Shown piece by piece: positions 50,201-63,371 of a DNA stretch of 64,000 nt; position 1 is the first letter of the stretch; every line of letters begins with the position of its first letter. Below the pieces are notes generated by a model that saw only the letters and a list, made by a program, of their open reading frames with translations, ran no database searches and was not told where the DNA came from. The stretch is taken from positions 1,273,149 to 1,337,148 of the forward strand of contig ML133454.1 in NCBI GenBank assembly GCA_003864495.1, given 5' to 3'. Source of the DNA: Nemopilema nomurai. Taxonomy: Eukaryota; Cnidaria; Scyphozoa; Rhizostomeae; Rhizostomatidae. Both the position numbers and the translations under genes were made by a program.

Positions 50201-53200
50201 AAAAGGATGACGGAAGACCATTTCTCTATAGTTTGGTTTTAAATCAAGACATTAAAGGCCGTTTACAAAATGACACTGAGCCTATAATCATTACTGCTGG
50301 GTTCCCTTCATTTCTCTTAGTTTGCTTAGCCAAGTTCCCTTCATTCCAGAGCCATCCTGTTTATCATTTCAAAAGTGCAAGCACGTGCCTTCTTTTAACA
50401 ATTCATTGCCAGCACCCGGTACTACCTCATGATTTATCAAAGGCTATTTCCTGATGCTCGACATGAAATTCCGCTCCCCTTCTGTGATTTACAATCATAA
50501 TTCTTGGATTGGTTTATTGGCTCAAATATTACTGGAAATCGTAATTTACCAAATATCATTAATACGGCCTAATTTTCGTGCAAACGTCAATATACTCCTT
50601 GGATTTGCTGTCGTGCTACCACAAAATCCATAACACTGAAATCTTTCTCTCCCTAATGATGTAACAGCACACTAGAATATTGTGAATGTATATCAACATG
50701 TTCTTGATATCCTCACCATATGTTCTATGCCACTGTATTCGCCTTCCGTATTCTCGCGAATGGTCACAATATCGACATTGTCATAAGCAGTTTTAAAACC
50801 AGGGATTGACCTGCATGGCCTCACATTTGCATAGAGATTAAACGTCCTTGAAAAGACAAAACAGATGTCGTATCTCATTAGCTACCTTCATAACAGATAA
50901 CTGTGTTTAAAACTCGATTTAGCAAATACAGTTTATTAAGTCAGAAGTGAAATAAAGGACGAACAGGATTATGCAGAGTCAAGGGTTAAAACCTTATTGC
51001 AGAGGGAATAGGTGACAGGATTGTAGATCTAAAAAGTCGTAATAAAACATTTAGTCAATGAATTGAAAAATCACTTTCAAATCACTATCAAAGCATAATA
51101 GGAGAAGGAGATGCTGAAATAAGGCCTTAGGATGAAAAGCAATGAGGCACTGATGATGCTGTGGGAAATTCAGTCATGCTGCCCAACACACCAGACAAAC
51201 AGAAGAAACTGGCTTTTGACTTTGCCAATAGAATCATTAACCATCACTGCAGATATATTGCTGGGTGTAGAACTATCTTAACAAAGGTTGCTTTTTATGA
51301 GACGTATAGACATCTTTGGGATTTTGGATCCCCAAAATAGTCTTCTACTCCACTTGCATGCAAAATCAAATGTCTTTAAAGGGTTGTTGGCAAATTAGCG
51401 AGGGTGAATGAAAGCTAATTCTGCATGGCATCAGAACCAAGTTAAATTACAGTCTGAATTAAAAAGAATTTAAACAACAAAAAGATGGTGTGTAATGTCG
51501 AAAGATACCTTCTTAGAGTTAAATTGAGGGAAACATGACCTTTTCCTATTGGTGTTGCTAGTGGGCCTGGAATAAGAAAACTTGTTATTCATATAGAGCA
51601 TATTCTAGTAGATATTGATAAATTGCAATCCTGTTTTTGCCTCTGCATTGCTTCAAGCACTCTTTGTTGATAAATGATTGAGTGCAAAAAAACTGGCAAA
51701 AGTACTTTTTTGTGAAACACACCCTCTATATCACAAATCCCTTCTAAATAGCAAATAGCAGCAGAAACATAACATTTCCATCCTGAAATTACTTTTCCCA
51801 TCCGCCAAGCTTCAAAATACACAAACACTAGAAATGATGGAAAGCTCACAAAATAAATAACCAGTTTGAGACTGATACCCATGTGAAATGTGGTAAGATA
51901 GAAGGCACGCTTGGTTGTCCTTGGCCAATCAGCATGTGTCCCTAAACCCCCTTGGGGGCCAAGTAAAAAATGAAATATTTCAAACTACACAAAAAAGTGT
52001 TTTGCATTCATGTGTAGACAGACTTCAAGACCAGAAGACATTCAACTTGGCCTCATGGCAAATTTTGATTAACTAATAAAACCCATCTATAACAGAGACT
52101 TGATTGGGCTATGCTTTGGTTTCTACTCACCTTTTAATCCAATTTTATTTTTGTTAACTGAATCTATAGCTGACTGAGGTATTTGAACTTTACCATCTAG
52201 CCCTCTCACAGGGGTAACATCAACTTCTTCCCATGAAATTGGAACCTACAAAAAAGAGATTTGGAAAAATATACAAAGTGGCTGCGGTTTCAAAATGCAT
52301 TTAGTATATAAATTCAAGACAATTCTAGAAATTCAAGAATTGGTGGATTCGACACAACCTTATAATTTAAAGAATAAAATCAAAGAAAAGGTGAATGATT
52401 TTGCTAGAGAACAGGAAATGCAGGGAAATGCTTCCTTTTGTTGGGAAGTGAAATCACGAGAATCTTGATAAATGAGTCTACATAAAAACCTTTTGTTACC
52501 AGCAAAAAAAATAAATTCATAATATAATACACAAAGACATGTAATTTACTTCATTGTTATAACAAGACACTAAGTTTGTAATAGTGAATACCTCAGCAGC
52601 AGCAAATATCTTTTTTACAGATTCAGAAATTTCAGGCCCAATTCCATCTCCAGGTATTAGGGTAACAGCCGCAGCCTTGAAGCAAAATATTAATGTGAGC
52701 TGCAATCTATTTGGCTATTTTGTCTATTTCAGTATTTTATCAGTTTTCTCACCAATAAAAATTCCAGTCTTTTTTAAAAGATATTTTTAAGGAGAGATGT
52801 GGAGTAATGTATCACCAAACTTCAGTTTGAAGTCTGATAATACAGTCCTGGCATTAAGGACATATTTTATGGCAATAAAAGCAGCATCTTTCTATGATTA
52901 CAACATGTAGCACTGAACCATTCCTCCCATTTCTGTCAACCATTTTCTCGCATTTAAAGACATTCATGCATTGAAATTCTAGCCAGCTTTCTGAATGGTA
53001 TAAATACGCAATTCAATAACACACCCCATTGCTCATATTCCTTTTTTGAATCTGACTGGTAATGATTCTTCCATACTAAAACAAAGAAAAAAAGCAGTTG
53101 AGTATGCAATGTAAGTGGTTATCAAGAAAAAAACTGCAAGTACATAAGGCAGACTGTTGTTGCTTTGGAGCAACAGATGAAATTTTGACTGGCAGGTTGG

Positions 53201-54745
53201 CATTGGCAGAGAGAATCCTTAATGGCTTCCGTAACTTTCTCTCTTGATGCCAAAGCTGATAAGGCTGATCCCTCTTTCTGGAACTGGATATAAAATTAAG
53301 CTTCCTTGCAGATTTTCTTTCTCTTTATTTCTTTGGGAAGTCCTTTGTGGTTTGATTTTATCGTGCCACACAAACAAACTCCCTTTTTAAAACATTCGTC
53401 CACACCCGAACAGGAGGTAGAATAAATATCAGTAAAACTGTGATGTCTCTTCTTTTCAATCTTTTTGGTCAGCTGCTTTGTCACTTTTTGGCTAGATTTT
53501 TTTCTGGCTCCTTGTCTTTAGGTTCTCCTGTATAAACACGGTAGTCATTGCAGTACCAATTTACGGAGTCTGCCCTCATCAACATTTTGATGCTGTATAT
53601 ATTTTGTTTGTTTGGCAGGTAAATACTTTTTCAACTGGAACACCTTCTAAACTTAACATTGCCTTATCAATAGCAAAACATGTGTGGGTCATGGCTCTTC
53701 CATGTCACTTGGGCCAAACAAAATAACAGCTGATGAAAAATCAACATTGATCAATCAATCAACAGTTTCTTAATTGACTATAAAGATCGAATTAGCCAAT
53801 CAAAAATGGTTTTCATAAAAACTCAATTGTTTTCAATATAATGACTGTAGCTGCTATAGTAAAACCATGGAAGAAAATATTTGATGTGGGAGTGGGTGAG
53901 AAAAAAACAACTGAAAGAAGGATTGGATAAATTCCAATGTAAAGCCTACAAAGACCCCCATATGAACTTTCTTGCATTCAGGGAATATGTGTAGTGATTC
54001 TAGAATTGCCAATTAAACTCGCATAAACAAAACTTCCAACATTTCAAAAATCTTCACAGTAATTGATCTGAGCTGTGCTGGGAACAAATAAAAATGTTAA
54101 ACTGACTCATTTCGCATAGCCGACTTTCGACCAAGATAATGTCTTTCTTTTGTCGGTGTCAAATTTCACTAAGGTATGTAGAGGGAGCATCGGTAAGAGA
54201 ACGGGGCACCCACATTAAATTGAAAACGATTACTTTCAAGCACCTTTGAAGTACTCAAAAATAACAACTGACATTTGCAACTGTTTACGGACCCTCGGTT
54301 GTTGCTGGTTGATAGTTAAGGTAGGCAGGTGTTTCTGCACGACCGCTTTGCCCTGTCGCCCGTTTTGAACTTTTTTTGCAAAAAACCTGGTAGCAAAGAA
54401 TCTCTAGGACTAGCAACCCAGTGACTGAGTAACGAATTTATTGATGAACTCTATTCTTAAAAATTGATTCAGTTATTCTGTTTTATTCTGTTTCGCTCTC
54501 CCTCCTTGACAGCGCGGATCGTTCGCGACAGATTTTAGTGCTCTGGATATTCAGGGATATGGACGGCTTGCATTCATTAGGCACTCGGAGGTGGGAATGG
54601 AAAAAAATAACGTCTTTAGCAAGGTACTTAAAAGATCTATAAAGCAATATCTAAATAAATACGTTCAAACCTTTATGTTTCTTGCTTGTTCACCATAAAC
54701 CTTGTAGATAAAGTTGCTAAATTTTTTAACTGATGCCGACGCCAT
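47253..54745 (-). CDS. IDH3A: Mitochondrial NAD-dependent isocitrate dehydrogenase subunit alpha, 11 exons
   Basis: Minus-strand exons: 54745-54671, 52675-52592, 52245-52131, 51566-51509, 50846-50717, 49928-49795, 49343-49241, 49043-48979, 48131-48047, 47776-47624 and 47330-47253. Phases are consistent and give 359 residues (human about 366). This is the catalytic subunit that oxidatively decarboxylates isocitrate to 2-oxoglutarate in the TCA cycle. Residues 1-25 form a basic leader consistent with mitochondrial import. Then come [47 protein letters not shown] (substrate and metal site), [26 protein letters not shown] and the nucleotide-site signature [20 protein letters not shown]. The C-terminus reads [13 protein letters not shown] and ends at TAG. 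Two introns use the less usual donor GTTTGA. Intron 1 contains a piggyBac relic. The alpha rather than beta/gamma assignment rests on the length and the intact catalytic motifs. Confidence 0.96.
48300..48388. repeat. Four diverged tandem copies of a roughly 20-bp unit
   Basis: GCCTGTTTCTCTTGTGAAC-type units start at 48300, 48321, 48340 and 48362 in the IDH3A intron between 48132 and 48978. Simple local duplication. Confidence 0.75.
53190..53705 (-). pseudogene. piggyBac transposase relic in IDH3A intron 1
   Basis: Minus-strand translation yields piggyBac transposase pieces in the right order: [19 protein letters not shown], then [20 protein letters not shown], then [19 protein letters not shown], and a degraded LRILSANAN piece. 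In the family the Asp residues near the first two blocks are catalytic and the CGT-R-NRKGLPKE block is diagnostic. A stop after LAKK and frame changes interrupt the protein, so it is inactive. Terminal repeats and TTAA sites were not located. Confidence 0.8.
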
Positions 54746-55746
54746 TTTAACGGACCTCAAGGACAATTCTTGGGAGAGAGGCTCTGTTTCCCAACGAGGC
54801 TACATGCTTTCTGGTTTATTTAGCATTCACTAAATGAATAAGTGAGCGAATCTCTCTCAGAACGAATCTCAAAAGCAGACCTGTTCGGAGTACTGATGGG
54901 GGCGTTTTGGTCGACAGAAAAACTAAAAAGTTGGAGAGTGTAAAGACGAATTGACACACTAATCAACCAAGATATGTTTCGGGAAAAGAGGAATATCAAA
55001 TTAAAGTTCATGACCTTTTAGCATGGGCAATTATCTGAGAGGGATATTGATCTCGAACTTGGGGCGCCATTTCTCCGGGGCTTCTGGTGTCCTTAGCACT
55101 TTTGCTTATAAGTTCTTCACAAAATTATCCTACAGTAGTGGCTTCCCTCATATTTAGATAACCATATCAAACAAAGTTTTATTCACTGCGAAATCGTTTT
55201 ACCTGTTATGAGAACTCTGGCTGTTGTCAACTGCTTGTGGGATCAGAGATCATTACCAGAGTGCAGGCAAAAGTATTAATAAATAATAAATAACCTGGAG
55301 ATGCTTTCAGATAAAACATCAAATAGCCGTACAAGGCATTACACGAAACACGAAGGTATTAGCCTACTTTTGCCCCTAATCACGCGACTCTTGAACGGGA
55401 AGTGCAGCAAGGACTTGCCGCTTGAAACGCTTCGAATCAGCTTAATTTTTCTATTCGTTGCAAAGACTGGCTCGAGATTGGACACTTTGGGAGTACATGC
55501 AATTGAGGCTTGCAATATTCGAATTGAGAACCGCTTGTGGAAATATGCAGCGGGTGGACCAAAAAGTTTAAAATGTAGCCCCGACATATCGGATAAACTG
55601 AGCGACACAACTTAACAGGATTACTTCTGAATTCGAATCCTGCTCACCCAACTACATTGGTTGCGACGATTACACACGAAATGAGTATTAGGCGACGGAA
55701 TCAATATCAATCCATTCCTGGATTGCAAATAGGCCTCCACGCCGCG
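54746..55746. promoter_or_regulatory. Shared 1-kb region between divergent IDH3A and Rab genes
   Basis: The start codons of IDH3A (minus, 54745) and the Rab gene (plus, 55747) are about 1 kb apart, so both promoters must lie here or in unseen 5' exons. No TATA box or other strong motif stands out, and I see no gene in it. Confidence 0.35.
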
Positions 55747-57163
55747 ATGAATCCTGAGTACGATTACTTGTTCAAGATTTTGCTCGTTGGCGACAGTGGA
55801 GTGGGAAAAAGCTCGTTGCTTGTTCGGTTCGCTGATGACGTTTTCTGCGACAGCTACATAAGCACGATCGGGGTTGACTTCAAAATCAAAACAGTACTGC
55901 TCGATGACAAAGTTGTGAAGTTACAGGTACGGTTGCAACATCGACCAGGCCTAATTGCATCGTCTTTCCGCGAGTCTTGGAATAAATAATGCTAAAAGCG
56001 TCGTACAGTTCAAGTAGATAAACTATGAATATACGTTTATACAAAAACGGAGCTAATTAACTGGTTACTAATTCATGAAAAATTCTATGTAAGAAGTCAT
56101 AACCAGACATAACACATTTCAGTGTACCAAAAACTGTAGTTACTTGTTAGGGATTTCATAAATAAACGCATTCTTAGAAGTCTGGATAATTGATTCATTC
56201 TTTCAGAGAATTAACTATTGGTACCAATTAGATTTTGTATTAATGGTGAAATTGGAAGTGGAAAATCTTCAATATTATGAATAGACTAAAAAGACTCAAG
56301 CACAGGGAAAAAATTGCTCATTCGTGATTCTTGCTGCAATCTTGCTATTTTTGCCAGCAACCCTTTCTTACAGTGTATCACCTGTTAATTCATGAAGCAG
56401 AAAATTTAAGCATTGTCAAACTATAGCTCAAAGTTAAACATTACATTTTCATGGCCTGGCTTTATGTTGAAAGTCAAAGTCATTGAATCTGAGCAAACAC
56501 AATAAACCTTAACCAACACAGGGGCCGCTTTTATTGTCCATCTTCCCCACATAACATATTCTATGATGCTATAGCTCTAGACCATTATAATTGCTACTGC
56601 ACTAGCAAATTGCCAAAAAACTCACTGCGCTAAAGAAAAGTAAAGTACATGCGAGAATAGGACTTCGTGTTTCTTGTAAGAGCAATCCAATATTAAAAAA
56701 GAACCTAAAAGGCGGCTTTGTTCCCTTTCAGATATGGGATAGCGCTGGACAAGAACGATTCAAGACATTAACAACGACATATTACAGAGGGGCGCATGGA
56801 ATTATTGTCGTATATGACGTCACAGATCGAAACTCGTTTATCAACTGTGGACAATGGCTGACCGAAATCGAAAGAAACGCGTGTGAAGGTGTTCAAAAAC
56901 TTATTGTTGGGAATAAATGTGATAAAGCTGATAGGGAAGTTGACTTTGAGGCAGCTTCTAGCTTTGCTGAAAAGCTTTCTGTTAAATTTATCGAAGCAAG
57001 TGCCAAGGATTCGATAAACGTGGACAGGATTTTCATGACGATGGCTGCTGAGCTGAAAGAAAAACTAGGGTCTCCGATACAGGAAGAAAAAAGCGGACTT
57101 CAAATTGGGTCTAGTACTAGACTTACTGATGAAAGTAAATATCGATGTTGCGCATGGCAGTAA
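55747..57163 (+). CDS. Rab1/Rab35-like small GTPase, two exons
   Basis: Exons 55747-55926 and 56732-57163 (donor GTACGG, acceptor CCCTTTCAG, phase 0) give 203 residues. G motifs in order: GDSGVGKSS (P-loop), [10 protein letters not shown] (switch I), WDSAGQERF (switch II, Ser where nearly all Rabs have Thr), GNKCD and EASAKD. The N-terminus [18 protein letters not shown] and the MTMAAEL helix match Rab1, while parts (SSLL, KTV, TTTYYRG) recall Rab35. Rab1 drives ER-to-Golgi transport and Rab35 endosomal recycling. The C-terminus is RCCAWQ, a CCXXX prenylation end rather than the usual terminal CC; CAWQ also reads as a CaaX box. An in-frame upstream ATG at 55681 would add 22 residues. I chose 55747 because it matches the Rab1 start and has G at -3. 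It is probably a divergent paralogue. Confidence 0.92.
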
Positions 57164-58569
57164 TAATGCATATTTTTTATTTATCGAAAATAGTTTAATT
57201 TAAGCCAGGAAGGAGCTATGCATCTTTTGATTCTGCAAAACTGATGCGATTGCAGTAGTGCTGGCAAGTCCTAGTTTAGGTGAGAATACTGAGTCCATAC
57301 AAGGTTTCAAACTGGAATTTTAATTTCCAAACGGATGATTTATTGTCTGATTTATGCAGCAGGGAGTGCTGTACTTCTGTTTTGTACCACAAAGCACTTG
57401 TTCACTTCTGTCTAGGCTTAGCTTAGCTTTAGCCCAGTCTTATAAAACTGTTTAAAGAATACCATTAAATGTTCCCAATTGAAATATGTTTCTGATTGAG
57501 GTAATTAGAACAGTAAATCAAACACACAAACAAATGTCCTGCTCAGACGAAAAAATTGAATAGCAAATGAAGTAGTTCATTCTGCCGAAAGAGTAGATTT
57601 ATGTCCTGTCAATGGGAGTTGATCGAAGAATTGCGAGTCAGGGACAAGTTATGACGCATGAAATGCATTAGGAAAAGGGCATATAAAGGAAAGAACAGAA
57701 CCAACACTTAGCAGCACCAGGTCTTTGCACACTATAGAGGATTTTGCAAGAGATGAGATACGAATTGGCTCAGCCATTATTCAAAGCAAGCAGGCAATTA
57801 ACATATCATAAGTATGCAGTTAACAATAAATCTTGATTCAATTAAAGAATCAAATACATGAATCTTTCGAAAATTGGTGAAACATCTATAAGAGTTTTAG
57901 GTAAAGACAAGAATATGCGAGTGGTGGCAACAGACTCACCATACACAAAGTGCTACACAAAGGAATCATGCTTTTCTGGTTTTCTGGATGTTTTGAGCAA
58001 TTTTCCATTCAACTCTTTAATTCTTTAATTCTGACATAAATTCTAAGATTGAACACCATCTGCAGTAAAGATGAACAAGACCCCGATAGTTTCTTACAAG
58101 AGTTTCTTGCAAACACAGTGAATTTTTAGGAGCCAAACTGTGTTTCCAAATACCAGCTTGTCATGAAACTAAATCGGGATTCATAAACTGAATTTGCCAT
58201 GGGAACATGTCATATCTTGGTTTATATACAGATGACTGTGGGCAGTCAAGACAAAATCAACCTAACTTTGGTAAACATATAAATTCTATTAATTTTTACA
58301 CATTTCTATCTATAAATGAAAATCTTGTATAACTATCTCTAAGATCTTTAAAAAATATGAACATACTACATTCGAAGATTAAAAATACAATACTAATAGA
58401 ATATTCTTGTCCAATCCATTGTTATAAAAAAATTGAAAAAATAGACTGAGAATCGGTACTACTTTATCAATGATAAGACTTCATTATTGATTCTTCAACT
58501 AAGGAAATTAGAAGCATTGCAAAATCAATAGCTATTTGATAAATACTATAACATACAAAATTGATTGAA
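57164..58569. other. Intergenic between convergent Rab and AP5Z1 genes
   Basis: AT-rich with no supported gene. It presumably holds the 3' UTRs of both genes; AATAAA near 57824 could serve the Rab transcript. Confidence 0.45.
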
Positions 58570-61500
58570 TTATTCGTTTTTTGCTTTTCTTCTTGCCATT
58601 GCACGGACTTTCAATTTTTGGGAACTGTCAGCGTCTAAATGCCACGGCTCTGTGTTCGCCCCACAGCACAAAACTGCGGGGGAGACGTTCGGCAACCGCA
58701 ACACATTGATGACGTCAATTGCACGTGACATCACAACCTCGAATTCGCGTTGATTTATCCTGCAAGAGCTCATTCCCCACTCAGTATTTGCCAGTTTGGT
58801 CAAACAGAGAACGGCTTTCGGCACGAAGTCTTGCGAATAGGCTGCTAGTTTGCCGGCCGTGGAAATCAACGAGGACACAAGTCCCGCTGAAACAGGGAGA
58901 TCGTCGTTACAAAATAGCGAAGACTTGGCTTCATAAATCAGCGTTTCGATCATCTCGTAATACTTTGCTATTTGCTCCATGCTGCACACGCCGGGGCGGA
59001 CTGAAAACTCCCCAATGCAGTAAACGAGGCTAGAGGCGACGGAGTCGAGGCCAGGCAGCGAGCTTCGAATTTGCTTAAAGAAGTAGAGTATATCGTCAAG
59101 GTGTACGCAGACAATCTGCGGACTCTTTGTGCACATCTTGACGAATTGTTCGGAAAAGAGCTTCCTCACAGCTGTTTGAAGTTCCGGGTCCGGAAACAGT
59201 ATGAAAATCCGCTCTAGCATTGAAGGGAAGAGTTCCTTGATGACCTCCTCACTGACCGTGGCATTAAGACACTGAAAGAACTTCCGCAGCAGTAGTGGCA
59301 CTATTTGACAGCAAACCCGAATCCGGGTCCTACTCGACATAGGCCGCAAGGCAACGTAGACCTTGTCGAGTTTATCAATGGTCTCGGGCCCACCAGACTC
59401 GCTTCTCAAAAAGAAATCTGAAATCGAGTGGGAGGACATGCTGAGGAATGCGCCTAGCCCTCCAAAACTGGCCTCTAAGTGCTCCTCAAGATACTTGTCC
59501 AGTGTGTTAAGCTGCTGTAGCTCCAGCATTGCGGAGGTGCAAGGTATATCAAGGACACTGTGCAGCAGCTCACAGACTGTAGAATCTGTGACCAAGATTG
59601 GCAGCAGCTCTAGAGCCTCAAACAGCAAACTTCGCGGGTGCCAGGCGACCAGTTTCATCAAGTTGGGGAAAAACCTGCTCAGAAACGGAAACCGCTCAAA
59701 GAAAGCAAAGTTTCTCAAACAAAAGTCAAGCACCTCAAAGCTGGCGGACGCGCTTGTGTACAGTTCAGAGGGAACTGTTTTCAGGTACGACTGTACGAAC
59801 TTCTCAGCGTTGTAAATCATGCTGTCATGATGCTCCACAAAATACTGTATGTCAGCAGGGTACAACTTTCTGGCGTATGCTGACTCCCCCATGATTCTGC
59901 CGTGAACTCTCTCGATTTCGGGAAAGACCTTCTTGACAAGTGTGTCATCTTGCTGACATAACAACGTCAGTACCCTCACCGCCTCGATGACAGTGGCGGT
60001 AAGCATGGTCTTATCCTCCAACTTACGAGGGTTCTTTTCCGCCTGTCCGAGCAGTCTTAGGCAGTAACGGACACTTGCATTCTTAAGAGTCACCCCTCCA
60101 GTTGTCATTGAAACTATGGATGCCGTTGATGCCTTGCGACTTCCAAACGACAAATCTCTTTTTACGGAGTCTGATTTCTTCGGAGTTGAAACTGACGGCG
60201 GCCGTTTTGTAGACGAAAGGCTGTGCAAGGACCTGCTTTCGTAGAGACTTGGTGGTGTGCCTAACAATGGACTGAGCTTCATGTCAAGGGAGTCTTTGGA
60301 CTTGTCTCCTTCGTTGTCAACATACAGGAAACTGTTTAGTGACGATAGAGATGATGAAAGTGAAACAGGAGCAGAAGAATCGCTGCTTGCAGAAGAGGCG
60401 ATGTAGAACGAATTCTGACCAACCAAGCGCGGTGTAGCCGTCGATGGTCTAGAGGATCTGGAATTTGTCAAAGAAGTCAATTATGACCACAATTTCAAGG
60501 ATCTGGGAAATCATTAATGCTATTGTGATAATCTGCTACATCAGCTGCTGCCTTGCCTACCAATACAATTTGCTACACCTATACCTGACTTGTTTTTAAT
60601 CTACTACTCTAAATCCTCGAATTGGCCCCCAATTTATTCTCTATACTACTGATGTGGGTTATTTGAAAGGGAGGGGGCGCTTATTCTAGTAGGATTTTGT
60701 TTATCATTCTATTGTTGTAATTGCACATGCACACTGTAAATAGTGTAAAAGCTTTGTTATTGTAATTAAGAGGGGAGTTGTTGAGGAATTTTAATTGTGT
60801 AATGGTGTTTGTGTGGATAAAATGGTGAAAATGTCAAAGTTGAGTTTGCCTTAGTGTGAAACTGTATCAAACTGAAAGCTCTACCACATTATTCATTATT
60901 CATTCATTATTACCACCTTATAAAATCACCCAAAGCATGCAACATAAAGAGATCCTTTTTGAAATTATAACTTGACTTGACAATAGATTTTATGAAATTG
61001 GAATGGAAAGATAGCAGATATGTACTGATTAAATTTTGTTAAAAGAATGAGAGGATCTAAAGCAACTGCTCTGAAAATCAGTTCAAACTACGGTAGTTAG
61101 GGTAAGCATTCTGTGAGCAGTAAGATCAAAGATGAGCTAAAGAACTTCATGTTTTATAAGCTCAGTTCCAACAACTCAATTGTGCATATTCCAACGAAAC
61201 ATTATATGAAAGTTTTGATAATTGAAAAGCATCTTGCAAAACAGAAATAGTTCAGAAATAATGGTACTTGAAAACTTGAAAGTTAAAAAAAACCAACCAA
61301 AATGAGAAAAAATATAAGGCTAGCAAAACAATCTAATATGTTACACCTACTAATCATTTCTGCCTGTTGTTTACTTTACTTGAATCGCAATAATTGTTCC
61401 TGCCTATATTAATTTTATAAAATTAGATAGTTTGTAAGTGATTAGATTTTGTGATTTATTTATTAAGCTAATAAGCTGGTTAGTCAGTTGGGTAGTTAGT

Positions 61501-63371
61501 TATTTGTTTAGTTAGTCATTATATCTAACAAGGCAACATGTTCTTCTCTGACTCTGTGCCCTGCATATTGAAATAACTACGCTCAAGAAAATCATCAACA
61601 AAGTAAGTTACTTCAATCTAATTAGAAAAGAAAGCAACCACACTACCATTGTCCCACAAAAACACTGAATCCAACTAACTATTTAGTTGCAAATTCGCAT
61701 TGAAAAAATGGTGTAAGATATACCTAGGTATGCTCTTCAGGACATTATTCCAAATTTCAATGTCATGGTTCTGCAGCAAAAGCAGCCAATTCTGTAGGAT
61801 TGAAAATGCATGAATATTGTGCATTTGATCCGAGTTGAAGGCAGAGGCTATGTTCAAAACGGTGAAAAAGTCTCTGGATGGGCTTCCATCAATCTCCTGA
61901 CATTTTACCTAAAATACAATAATATTGCAGATTTATAATTATTGTACAATAATATAATCAATGCTAAAAGTAATACTAAAATAAGCTTATAATAATAAAT
62001 CATCTAGGGAAAAATGAATGCAAATAATTTTTAGTTGAATAAGCATTATTTTCCTATGTAATTTCATCAAGTGTTGTTTATTCCCATCATTTGACAGATA
62101 AAATTGTTCCATTAGATTAATCTGTTCTTAAATTGTGTTGTGGAGATGCAATTATAAATCCACATTGAAAAATAATGGGGAGGGATTTCTAGACTAGCTT
62201 TGTAGGACATATGCTTGTAGACCTTAGAGTGAAGTAATAGCAAGATGAATTGAAAAGGTGCAAAATATGGTCAAGTTAGCTACTTTTGATTTAGAATATG
62301 AAGTATCTGCAAAAACCACAGAAGCAAGAATCAATCTAAAATTTAGAAGTTAAGATATTAGCTGTCATGTATGATTTAGAGACTATGGTTATCACTAATA
62401 GCTACTGACTTTTATTGTTAATTCTAAATTCAATGTTTCAAAGGTCCAATTAGAACAATTAGAACGAAAAGACCAATTAAACAAAATGAAAGAAAATTGA
62501 CAAAAGCAGCAAAATAAATAAACATCACAAAAACTCTACATTTAAAATAAACATAACAAACTAAATAATTCACTGTTATTCAATTCTTTTAAATATAGAT
62601 TGATTCACATATATAAAATTGTTACTCTTTCCACACCTTATTCCCAGCTGGGTGCAACTTTTCAGTTTGTGATGAAATTTGGTTTGGTGTAGTGAAAAAA
62701 AGCCAGTTGCAAATTTTTCTTGTTGCAGCCTCGAAACTTTCCAGCTTTGCTTCTATTACTTCCGCAAGCAGAGACGTGCTTTCTAGAGAACACAGAAGTT
62801 CTATGCAGAGTCTTTGGACTTTACTGCTTGACTTAGAACTCTGGGCCATTTGTATGACAAAATGACACGCACTTATCAACTGATCTTTGTCTGCGCAATG
62901 ATGGAATAATGTGCTTAGCAGAACTTGTGTATTATATTTGTTACCCATATTAACTTGAATATGGTCCATTACCAACATTGATCGCGATTTCAACACAATG
63001 GGTGATGTTTCCTTCAAAAGAACTTTTATTAACAACTTGGCCTGTACTGTCATACTCAGCTTCTTCTTTGATAGTTCATCTTCATTCGGTGGCAGCATCT
63101 TCCACAAAAGGCTCTTGATGAAATCATCGTCTAGGGCGGCTAATGAATCGCGAAGATATCCATTATAATCTTTAGTCAATAACACTATCAATGCTCTTAT
63201 CGCATTTAAGTAGTTTCTGTCCAGATTATAATCTTTAAGACGACATAAAAGTTGCACTGATTTACTAAAACGATCAGTCAAGTTTTTCCTAGTAATTTTC
63301 CTGTCATCTTCACTATCAATTAGTGATTTTTCAAGTCTAAGTAAATTGTTGACTACTTCTAGGCCAGCCAT
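58570..63371 (-). CDS. AP5Z1: AP-5 adaptor complex zeta subunit, three exons
   Basis: Minus-strand exons 63371-62637, 61908-61724 and 60457-58570 (donors GTGTGG and GTATAT, acceptors TTTTAG and TTCCAG, phases 0 and 2) give 935 residues. The family signature aligns along the length: DFFTVL followed by MHNIHAFSILQNWLL in exon 2 (human DFFTVL and NVQAFSMLRAWLL). In exon 3 follow VHGRI, then FFPNLMKLVAWHPRSLLFEA, LLPILV, ELLHSVLDIPCTSAMLELQ, YCIGEFSV and EMIETLIYEA. In mammals AP5Z1 is a large subunit of AP-5, which acts with SPG11 and SPG15 at late endosomes and lysosomes, and its loss causes SPG48. A Ser/Thr/Pro-rich linker of about 120 residues (about 307-430) sits where the human protein has a much shorter one, which explains the extra length over human (about 807). 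All predicted helices are otherwise intact. Confidence 0.93.
60458..61723. other. Intron 2 of AP5Z1
   Basis: AT-rich, without a gene or element that I can support. The smaller intron 1 (61909-62636) is likewise featureless. Confidence 0.6.

Noticed and set aside
55600..55650. Sequence resembling a tRNA B box (AATTCGAATCC)
   Set aside because: No A box, acceptor stem or cloverleaf could be drawn around it.
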